This document shows, in pieces, positions 52,640 through 59,434 of a stretch of DNA of 64,000 nucleotides (position 1 is the first letter of the stretch; each line of letters starts with the position of its first letter). The position numbers were made by a program, and so were the translations under genes. The DNA is from JBBQNJ01 sp038329845. GTDB taxonomy: Bacteria > Planctomycetota > Phycisphaerae > Tepidisphaerales > Tepidisphaeraceae. The stretch spans positions 1 to 64,000 of the forward strand of contig JBBQNJ010000002.1 of the NCBI GenBank assembly GCA_038329845.1, read 5' to 3'. Below the pieces are notes generated by a model. That model was not told the origin of the DNA. It made no database searches and was given only the letters and a program-made list of their open reading frames with translations.

Positions 52640-54397
52640 ATGGATCAAGCACGACGATGGATCGTTCGCTCGCCTGATCCGCGGGCCGCGGACTTGGCGG
52701 CAAAGCTCCGCACGTCGCCGATTCTCGCGCAGATTCTGTTGAATCGCGGCATCACTGAGGTGGATGATGCAGCGCGGTTCCTGCGTCCCAGCCTCACCCA
52801 ACTGCACGCCCCGGCGCTGCTCGCCAACCTTCCCCGCGCCGCCGAGCGGATCGCCGAAGCGATCCGCCAGCGTAGCCGCATTGTTATTTTCGGCGATTAC
52901 GATGTGGACGGGATCACGGGCACGGCCATCCTGTGGCACGCGATCCGGCTGCTGGGCGGCGATGTCGGGTATTACATCCCCCATCGCGTCGAGGAAGGCT
53001 ACGGCCTTAAGCCCGAGGCGATGCGAGCCATCCGAGGCAAGGGCGCCGAGCTGATCATCTCGGTCGATTGCGGCATCACAGCGATCGAGGCGGTCAAGGC
53101 TGCATGCGACGACGGCGCTGAAGTGATCGTCAGCGATCACCACGAGTGGACGCCCGATCCGGCGACGGGCGGGGCCTTGCTGCCCGAATGCCATGCCGTG
53201 GTCCACCCCCGCCTGCCCGGGCATACGCCGTATCCCAACCCCGACCTGTGCGGCGCGGGCGTGGCGCTTAAACTCGCGTGGGGCGTGGGGCTGGCGATGG
53301 CGGGTGCCGAAAAAGTCGCGGCTGACTTCCGCGATTTCCTCGTCAACGCCACCGCCATGGCCGCCTTGGGAACCATCGCCGACGTCGTCCCGCTGCGCGG
53401 TGAAAATCGCGCCCTGGCCCACTTCGGACTCAAACACCTGGTGCAAAGCCGCCTGTTCGGAATCCAATCCCTGATCGCGTCGGCGGGCCTTGCCGGAAAA
53501 AATCTCGACAGCGAGCATGTCGCGTTCCGCCTGGCGCCGCGCCTCAACGCCTGCGGGCGGATGGGCCATGCCCGCCTGGCCGTCGAACTGATGACTGATG
53601 CCGATGAAAAGCGCTCGGCCGAGATCGCCCAGTTCCTCGGCGCTCAAAACGTCGAGCGCCAGCGAACCGAGCGATCGATCCTTGATCAGGCGATCGAGCA
53701 GATCAAGGCCAACGGCTTCGACCGCGACGATTGCCGGGGGATCGTGCTGGGCAGCGAAAAGTGGCATCCCGGGGTGATCGGCATCGTCGCCTCGCGGATC
53801 GTCGATCGCTATCACCGCCCGACCGTCCTGGTGGCGATGACCAACGGCCACGGCGCCGGCAGCGGTCGATCCATCGCCGGATTCAACCTCGCCGAGGCGC
53901 TGCTGGCCTGCGGCGACCACCTCGAGCATCACGGCGGACACGCCATGGCCGCGGGTCTGGGAATGGCCTCGGCGCGGCTCGAGTCATTCCGCACGGCCTT
54001 TATCGACCACGCCAACCAGCGCGTCAGCGTCGATCAACTCCAGCCGACGCTTGAGATCGACGCCGAGGCGACACTGCGCGAGATGACCTTGCCGCTGGTC
54101 CTGGAGATGCAGCGGCTAGGCCCGTTCGGGCAGGGCAATCGCCAGCCGATTCTTGCCTGTCGCGGCGTCGAGGCGACCGCGCCCGCCAAGCCGATGGGCA
54201 CGACCGCAGCGCACGCCAGCTTCTACGCCCGCGCCGACGGGGCGACGCTGCGCTGCATTGGCTTTTCCCGTGGGTCGCTGGTGGAGTGGGTCCGCCCGGG
54301 CATCCGCCTCGACCTGGCGTTCGTCCCCATCGTCAACACCTACCAGAACCGTCAGAGCGTCGAACTGCATCTGCGCGACATCCGCCGATCCACCTGA
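52640..54397 (+). CDS. recJ: Single-stranded-DNA exonuclease RecJ
   Basis: 585 residues, 5'-3' ssDNA exonuclease of recombination and mismatch repair. DHH-superfamily motifs are intact: motif I FGDYDVDGITGTAIL (about 88-102), ISVDCGI, SDHHEW (the DHH motif, about 169-174) and TIADVVPLRGENR. The DHHA1 domain carries GSGRSIAGFNLAEAL and HHGGHAMAAGLGM, and the C-terminal OB domain starts near 460. Length is normal. It shares the promoter of the upstream oxidoreductase. Confidence 0.95.
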   Translation: MDQARRWIVRSPDPRAADLAAKLRTSPILAQILLNRGITEVDDAARFLRPSLTQLHAPALLANLPRAAERIAEAIRQRSRIVIFGDYDVDGITGTAILWHAIRLLGGDVGYYIPHRVEEGYGLKPEAMRAIRGKGAELIISVDCGITAIEAVKAACDDGAEVIVSDHHEWTPDPATGGALLPECHAVVHPRLPGHTPYPNPDLCGAGVALKLAWGVGLAMAGAEKVAADFRDFLVNATAMAALGTIADVVPLRGENRALAHFGLKHLVQSRLFGIQSLIASAGLAGKNLDSEHVAFRLAPRLNACGRMGHARLAVELMTDADEKRSAEIAQFLGAQNVERQRTERSILDQAIEQIKANGFDRDDCRGIVLGSEKWHPGVIGIVASRIVDRYHRPTVLVAMTNGHGAGSGRSIAGFNLAEALLACGDHLEHHGGHAMAAGLGMASARLESFRTAFIDHANQRVSVDQLQPTLEIDAEATLREMTLPLVLEMQRLGPFGQGNRQPILACRGVEATAPAKPMGTTAAHASFYARADGATLRCIGFSRGSLVEWVRPGIRLDLAFVPIVNTYQNRQSVELHLRDIRRST

Positions 54398-54456
54398 GAG
54401 GCAGCTCAAGGCGATGCCGATCACGTCGATTCTCGTTCGCAAAGACAGGCCGGATC

Positions 54457-55287
54457 TTATGCTTGATCCGCTAAGTCGGGGGCGATGTACTCACACCAGG
54501 TCTTGGGCGTCTCCCAGACCGTTACGCTCGCCAGGCGGGCCCGCGGGCGAGTCTCGGCGTCGGTCGCATCGACAAGCAGTTCGAAGATCACGCGGGCGAT
54601 GTTTTCCACGCTGGGATTGAGCTGCGCGAACTGCGGCACTTCAAGGTTCAAGAACTTGTGATCCATCGGATCCACCACCCGCTGCTGGACGATCCGCCGC
54701 AGGCGCTCCGGGTCGATCACGACGCCCGATTCGTTCGGCTCGCCCAGAAGCATCACCTCCAGCTCGTAGTTGTGTCCGTGACCGTGAAGGTTGTTGCATT
54801 TGCCGAAGGCGTGGACATTGGCTTGATCGTCCAGGTGAGGATTGTGCAGGCGATGGGCGGCGGAGAACTCGAACTGGTGGCTGAATCGAACCATGGGGAT
54901 CTCCCGGCGGCGAGCCTCGAAGCTGACGAAGGGGGTGGGATGGACGCTGAGCCGATCCAGCGTCGCTCCCGGCCAGGCGTCGCGCAGGGCCTGGAAAATC
55001 ACCCGCGGCAATTCATGCCCCGGGCGTTGTTGAGCGATCGCCTGGACCAGCAGCGGCCTGGCGATCCGATAAACCGCCCGGTCCACCTCCTGGATATTGC
55101 GAACGTAGTCGGTAGCGGCATCGGGCGATCCGGCGAGCGTCGCGCGAATCAAAACGAGTCGATCGCCCAGATTTTCGAACCCCGGACGCCCGCTCCAGCC
55201 ATCGCCCGATGACGCCTCGTCGCTCGCCGAGGCCCCGATGATCAGTCGAATTTCCCGGGTCAGCCGCCACATCATCAGTCTCATCAT
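54457..55287 (-). CDS. Tandem PTPS/QueD-fold protein, N-terminal half degenerate
   Basis: 276 residues. The C-terminal half (about 130-276) is a full 6-pyruvoyl-tetrahydropterin/6-carboxy-tetrahydropterin synthase: zinc histidines in FSAAHRL and NLHGHGHNYELEV, MDHKFLN, and TVWETPKTWCEY with the catalytic Glu. The N-terminal half repeats the fold in weak form (RLVLIRATLAGSPDAATDYVRN, then LDRLSVHPTPFVSFEARR) but lacks the histidines and the Glu. The result is a fused T-fold dimer with one catalytic half. It may make queuosine or pterin intermediates; no other queuosine gene is nearby. The start may be 55272 (MWRLTREIRLI). Confidence 0.88.
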   Translation of the reverse strand: MMRLMMWRLTREIRLIIGASASDEASSGDGWSGRPGFENLGDRLVLIRATLAGSPDAATDYVRNIQEVDRAVYRIARPLLVQAIAQQRPGHELPRVIFQALRDAWPGATLDRLSVHPTPFVSFEARRREIPMVRFSHQFEFSAAHRLHNPHLDDQANVHAFGKCNNLHGHGHNYELEVMLLGEPNESGVVIDPERLRRIVQQRVVDPMDHKFLNLEVPQFAQLNPSVENIARVIFELLVDATDAETRPRARLASVTVWETPKTWCEYIAPDLADQA

Positions 55288-55312
55288 AGACCGCCGAGCT
55301 TCGCGGGCCAGT

Positions 55313-56077
55313 TCATCCCACCGCCCGGAGGATCGCCCATGCGACGGCGGCGCCGATCAGCAGGACGCCGGCCGCGCCAATAAGCGATCGACGGCGAAGA
55401 GCGGCGCTCTGCTCGTCGGCGTGCAGCGCCAACTCTCCGTGACCGTCCGCCGCCGACCCGGCAAGCGCCGTCCAGATCGCGCGCAGGTCGGGATCGGAAC
55501 CGTTCAGCCGGGCTAACGCCGCGGCGATCTCGTCGTGGCCACTCACCTGTCGGGTCTCCGCCTGACGCAGCAGCTTTACCAAGGCCCGGGCATCTTCGCG
55601 GGGATCGTGATAGAGCAGCGGGCTGACATGCGTGAGACGCACGGCCCCGGCATCGTCCACGAACACATTGCGGGCGTGAATCGCGCCATGCACGATCCCC
55701 AGCACATGCATCTGCTCGACCGCCAACACCAGGTCGCGGGCAAGCTCGATCAGCGGCTGCGGCGGACCGACGGGACGAGTGAGATATTGTTCGAGGGTAA
55801 TGCCCGGGACGTAATCCCAGACCAGATAGGTTAGCGCCCCGTCGCGCTCGACGCCGCGGAGATTGGCCACGCCCGGGTGGGCCAGCTCGCGCACCCGCGC
55901 CAAGCGGTCATGGATGTTGGGATGCAACTGCCCGCGCAGCAGGCAGTCCTCCTCGACCGCCTTGAGGACCAGCCGTCTGCCCCCGGCGTCGCGCGCCAGC
56001 CAGCTTCGTCCCGGGGTCAGCGATTGCACGACCGTGTAGGCGCCAAGCTGATGAAGATCGCCGGGAGATTCAACCAT
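55313..56077 (-). CDS. Membrane-anchored protein kinase-like protein, predicted pseudokinase
   Basis: 254 residues, Ser/Thr kinase fold followed by one C-terminal membrane helix (SLIGAAGVLLIGAAVAWAIL). The ATP-contact Lys is present (RLVLKAVEED), but the catalytic loop reads VHGAIHARNVFVDD instead of HRDxKxxN, losing the catalytic Asp, and DFG is replaced by a THVSP segment. It thus lacks the residues for phosphotransfer and is likely a signalling or regulatory pseudokinase. The gene lies 38 nt after the CPBP protease gene and 25 nt before the PTPS gene. A perfect TATAAT box ends 9 nt before its ATG, so it may also have its own promoter. Confidence 0.75.
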   Translation of the reverse strand: MVESPGDLHQLGAYTVVQSLTPGRSWLARDAGGRRLVLKAVEEDCLLRGQLHPNIHDRLARVRELAHPGVANLRGVERDGALTYLVWDYVPGITLEQYLTRPVGPPQPLIELARDLVLAVEQMHVLGIVHGAIHARNVFVDDAGAVRLTHVSPLLYHDPREDARALVKLLRQAETRQVSGHDEIAAALARLNGSDPDLRAIWTALAGSAADGHGELALHADEQSAALRRRSLIGAAGVLLIGAAVAWAILRAVG

Positions 56078-56086
56078 ATCCGACGG

Positions 56087-56092
56087 ATTATA
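56087..56092 (-). promoter_or_regulatory. -10 box of the pseudokinase gene
   Basis: TATAAT on the minus strand (56092-56087), ending 9 nt before the ATG at 56077. No good -35 box at the usual distance. A leaderless transcript is predicted inside the operon. Confidence 0.35.
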
Positions 56093-56115
56093 CCGTCCGG
56101 CGGGCCGGGCTGGAT

Positions 56116-57501
56116 TCAACCTAGCATCAGCAGCAGGACTGTGACGGCGCTGGTGTTGTTCAAAGCGTGGGCGGTCATGGGGGCGATGATCGATCCGCGC
56201 CATTCCCGGATCGCCGCGAAGTTGAACGCCAGCGTCGTCAGCACCGGGATCGCCACCCACCCTTGCGGGTGGATCGCCGCGAAAATCACCCCGATCAGCA
56301 AGGCCGACAGCGCCCAAGGCATCCGGTCTCGAAGCGAATGGTAGAATAGCCCGCGGAACATCGTCTCTTCGGTGATCGGCGCCCAGACCGCGGCCAGCAG
56401 GTACAACCCGATGATCTGTGCGATCCCCCCATCCATGAAATTGACGATCGGATGCATCGCCGGACCGCCGGCGAATCTCGACAGGATCAGCGTGAATACG
56501 ATGGCCACGGCGAACAGGGGTATCCCGGCCAGATACCCGACCAATCCAGCGCCGATCTCGCGCCAGAATCCGCGCCCGCGATGCCAGCCAGCGCCGCGTC
56601 GAAGCTCACGCCACGAAATCCCGCGCAGCAGCGGCCACAGCGCCGCCAGCGGTGCCAGCAGGGTGACCGCGCCGCGCACGAACAACGGTGCCTCGGGCCA
56701 CAGCCAGTGGATGCCCAGCGACAAGACGCAGATGCTTCCCAGGTAGAGCGCGAACCCCTCGAGAAATGCGCCGCGACTACCGCCCCGGACCGTCGCCAGA
56801 TATCCGCGATAGAGTCGCGACCGCGAATAGCGGTAGATCGCCACCGCCGCCAGCGTGATCCCCGCGATGAATCCCATTCCCGCGATCACGACCAGCCCGA
56901 TCAGCGCCAGCATGGTCCGGCGTGCCGGTGCCAATACCGCAGCGCGGGCCGGATTGGCCTCGGGCAGCTCGGCGCTCAGGGCAAGCTCGGCGAACCAGCC
57001 ATGGCGCTCGATCAGCCGTTGTCGCTCATCGGGGCCGGGCACTTGGGCATCGTGGTAGATGTCGCGGAAATCGAAGATGTCCTGGATCAACCCGGGATCG
57101 TCGGTAGCGATGCGATCCAGCCATTGCACCGCCGCGGCTGCACCGCTCAATTCACCCACGATCGGCGCTGCCCGCACTTCATCCAGCGGCGACTTGACGA
57201 CCGCGGGCAGTTGGCTCGCCAGCTCGCCCCCGAGCTTGGGTTGGGCGGCACCCAGGCGGTCCATGAACGACTTGACCCCGACGAGGTATCTTCCGGTGAG
57301 GCGAAGCTGTATCGCCGCATCCGCGCGCACATCGCCCGAGGGCGTCACCGGCCGGTTGTTAAACGTCTGGATTCCCAGGATCGTCAGCACGCTTGCGATG
57401 ATCACGATCCACGCCAGTGCGGTGGCGATCGGGCGTCGCGGCACCGGTGGCGGATCTCCCGGCAGAGGAGGCGGTTGGCTCATCGCCATGGTGTACCCCA
57501 T
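56116..57501 (-). CDS. CPBP-family intramembrane glutamic protease
   Basis: 461 residues. The protease core is C-terminal (about 345-461): ITEETMFRGLFYHSLRDR (EExxxR), VIFAAIHPQGWVAIP (FxxxH) and MTAHALNNTSAV (HxxxN), the CAAX-protease/bacteriocin-processing signature within several helices. The N-terminal half has a Pro-rich tail, a membrane helix and a soluble extracytoplasmic domain of about 150 residues, which is not part of the usual CPBP fold. Substrate unknown. The start could be 57489 or 57483 (MSQPPPLPGD). It is in an operon with the GNAT gene upstream and the pseudokinase downstream. Confidence 0.85.
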   Translation of the reverse strand: MGYTMAMSQPPPLPGDPPPVPRRPIATALAWIVIIASVLTILGIQTFNNRPVTPSGDVRADAAIQLRLTGRYLVGVKSFMDRLGAAQPKLGGELASQLPAVVKSPLDEVRAAPIVGELSGAAAAVQWLDRIATDDPGLIQDIFDFRDIYHDAQVPGPDERQRLIERHGWFAELALSAELPEANPARAAVLAPARRTMLALIGLVVIAGMGFIAGITLAAVAIYRYSRSRLYRGYLATVRGGSRGAFLEGFALYLGSICVLSLGIHWLWPEAPLFVRGAVTLLAPLAALWPLLRGISWRELRRGAGWHRGRGFWREIGAGLVGYLAGIPLFAVAIVFTLILSRFAGGPAMHPIVNFMDGGIAQIIGLYLLAAVWAPITEETMFRGLFYHSLRDRMPWALSALLIGVIFAAIHPQGWVAIPVLTTLAFNFAAIREWRGSIIAPMTAHALNNTSAVTVLLLMLG

Positions 57502-57525
57502 GCCGGCGCGATCGCAACAGCGCGG

Positions 57526-57873
57526 TCAGACGGTTTCGTATTCGATGTCCGGCGCTTCGACGAGCATGATCAGGGCGTGTTCGCCGACGGCGTCGCGCAC
57601 CAGTTGAATCAGTTCCGATCCGATGCCCTGATTGCGGTATTCCTGGTCGATCACCAAGTCGGGCAGATAGCAGCAGCCTCCCAGCTTCCGCACGCCACGG
57701 GCGAAACCGACCAGTTTGTCGCCATCCCACGCCGACGCCGACACGTTGGCTTCGGCGCAGACATGGGCGAGTCGTCGGGCATCATCATCGTTGGGTTCAA
57801 GTTCGGCGCGATGGACCAGGTCAATGATGTCCTCACGGTCCACGGTTTTGTTGAGTAAGTACTGGATGTTCAT
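57526..57873 (-). CDS. GNAT-family N-acetyltransferase
   Basis: 115 residues. The acetyl-CoA loop is clear: LPDLVIDQEYRNQGIGSELIQL (V..xxRxxGxG, about 69-90). WDGDKLVGFARGV precedes it. This is a small, complete single-domain GNAT with unknown substrate. The ATG at 57873 has a TATAAT box 6 nt upstream. It is the first gene of the minus-strand cluster with the CPBP protease, pseudokinase and PTPS genes. Confidence 0.88.
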   Translation of the reverse strand: MNIQYLLNKTVDREDIIDLVHRAELEPNDDDARRLAHVCAEANVSASAWDGDKLVGFARGVRKLGGCCYLPDLVIDQEYRNQGIGSELIQLVRDAVGEHALIMLVEAPDIEYETV

Positions 57874-57879
57874 GTCCTA

Positions 57880-57910
57880 ATTATACTCGATTGGAGTACC
57901 CTTTGTTCAA
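57880..57910 (-). promoter_or_regulatory. Promoter of the GNAT/CPBP/pseudokinase operon
   Basis: On the minus strand TTGAAC (57910-57905), a 19-nt spacer and TATAAT (57885-57880). The -10 box ends exactly 6 nt before the ATG, which would place transcription start at the A of the start codon. The Fur-like gene runs divergently from the same region. Confidence 0.5.
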
Positions 57911-58013
57911 GTCGATCGGTCGATCCGGCGCCATGGCACATCCGACAGGTGCGTTAATGCGCGGATCGAACCGGCTCTCTTTCCATCGGCATAACCGATT
58001 CCTAGGATTCACC

Positions 58014-58547
58014 ATGACTTCGGCGACGAGCGGTTCCCAGATTCTGCCCAATATCCCGCGTGCGGGGATGGCCGAGCATCGACCCGAGCAGGCGACGCCC
58101 TACGAGCCGGTCTGCGCCCTATTCCGGCGGTACTTGCATGGCCAGCGGCTGAAGTTTACCCCCGAGCGGGCGATGATTCTTGATTCGGCGCTACAGAAAA
58201 CCGGGCTGTTCGACGCCGAGCAACTCCTCGCCGATCTGAACCATCGCGGTCATCGCGCCAGCCGGGCGACGGTCTATCGGACGCTAACGCATCTCCAGGA
58301 TGCGGGCATACTTAAGCCGGTTTTCTTCGACAACAAGCAATCCTACTACGAGGTGATCGCCGGTCGAACCACGCACGATTACCTGATCTGCGTGGAAACC
58401 GGCCGGGTGATCGAGTTCGACAGCGACCGGTTGAAGAAACTGCGCGATGAAATTTGCCGCGAGCATGGATTTGAGGCCATCAGCCATCAGTTTCATATCT
58501 ACGGGGTCGGTCCGCAGGCACCAGGTTCGTCCAAGGCCGCGAAATAG
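58014..58547 (+). CDS. Fur-family transcriptional regulator with altered metal sites
   Basis: 177 residues. The winged helix is typical (TGLFDAEQLLADLNHRGHRASRATVYRTLTHL, helix 4 recognition about 90-103). The dimerisation half keeps YYEVIAGRTTHDYLICVETGRVIEF and SHQFHIYGV, but the usual HHDH stretch is reduced to TTHD, and the CxxC structural zinc pair is missing (C-VET). It therefore may bind metal weakly, or sense something else. The ATG at 58014 follows TAGGAT/AGGA; upstream in-frame ATGs to 57891 are possible. It precedes a sugar isomerase gene by 50 nt. Confidence 0.88.
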   Translation: MTSATSGSQILPNIPRAGMAEHRPEQATPYEPVCALFRRYLHGQRLKFTPERAMILDSALQKTGLFDAEQLLADLNHRGHRASRATVYRTLTHLQDAGILKPVFFDNKQSYYEVIAGRTTHDYLICVETGRVIEFDSDRLKKLRDEICREHGFEAISHQFHIYGVGPQAPGSSKAAK

Positions 58548-58597
58548 CGATCCCGCAGATTTTCTCGGTGAAACCAGGGATTTTTGGAGCTGAGTGG

Positions 58598-59434
58598 ATG
58601 GACCTGAGCCTTTCGACCCGCGCGCTCCGCGACCTTCTCGGCTCGGGGGCGTCTTCGAAGACACCGCCCCTGCATACGATGCTCCCGGTGGTGGCCCAAG
58701 CCGGGTTCGGCGCAGTCGAGATCGACCTGTCGCATCTTGCGGGCTGCGGCACGGAGGATCTGCACCGGATCCGCCAACTGATGGACAAATTGGGACTTCG
58801 GGCCGGGTTGATCCAGTCCCGGACCGATTTTACCAGTGGGCGAGAGTCGGCGTCGGCGGGTGTCGAATCGGCACAACGGATGTTGAGCTGCGCCCGGGAG
58901 TTAAAGGCTCGTGGGATCGAGCTTTCCACCGGGGAACTCGAGGCGATGGTGGTCGGGGAAGAGCCTTGGGATCGGACGGTGCGCTGCGTGCAGCGGATCG
59001 CTGATTCGGCTATAACTGAGGGTTATTGCGTAAGTTGCGACAGCGGCACCGGCTTCTTGCGTCGGGATGTGCCCGCCATGCTCGAGTTTGTTCAGCAGGT
59101 GGATCGTCCCAACGTCGGATTGACATTTCACCCCTTCGATTTTCGCCCCGATCCGTTGCCGGCGATGCGAGCGATCCTGCCGCATCTGCTGCGAATACAG
59201 GTGGTTAACGGCATCGACGGCGTTCCCAGCCGACTTGGACAAGGGGACGTGGATTACGCGATGCTGATCGTGGAATTGGCGCGATTGGGCTATGCCGGCG
59301 CGTTCACCCTCGAATCGCTCATCGGTGTACCGGATTCGGTGGCGGCCGAGGAACGCCAGTGGGTCGCCGCCATACTGGCGAGAGTCGCGGAAGTTCCACA
59401 CCCGGGATGCTGCGGTGTATCAGAGGAGTCATGA
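58598..59434 (+). CDS. Sugar phosphate isomerase/epimerase (xylose-isomerase-like TIM barrel)
   Basis: 278 residues. It has the AP-endonuclease-2/XylA-like TIM-barrel pattern: FGAVEIDLSHLAG, KARGIELSTGELE, VGLTFHPFDFRP, LRIQVVNG and AGAFTLESLIG. The His-Pro segment and terminal Glu could be metal ligands. These proteins act on sugars or inositols; no exact substrate. The ATG at 58598 has GGAG 8 nt upstream. The stop overlaps the next gene's ATG. Confidence 0.8.
   Translation: MDLSLSTRALRDLLGSGASSKTPPLHTMLPVVAQAGFGAVEIDLSHLAGCGTEDLHRIRQLMDKLGLRAGLIQSRTDFTSGRESASAGVESAQRMLSCARELKARGIELSTGELEAMVVGEEPWDRTVRCVQRIADSAITEGYCVSCDSGTGFLRRDVPAMLEFVQQVDRPNVGLTFHPFDFRPDPLPAMRAILPHLLRIQVVNGIDGVPSRLGQGDVDYAMLIVELARLGYAGAFTLESLIGVPDSVAAEERQWVAAILARVAEVPHPGCCGVSEES

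Noticed and set aside
51278..53941. 887-residue open frame on the minus strand opposite an oxidoreductase gene and recJ
   Set aside because: It is antisense to two well-supported genes, and the translation is rich in His, Gly, Arg and Asp without family motifs, typical of a GC-rich shadow frame.
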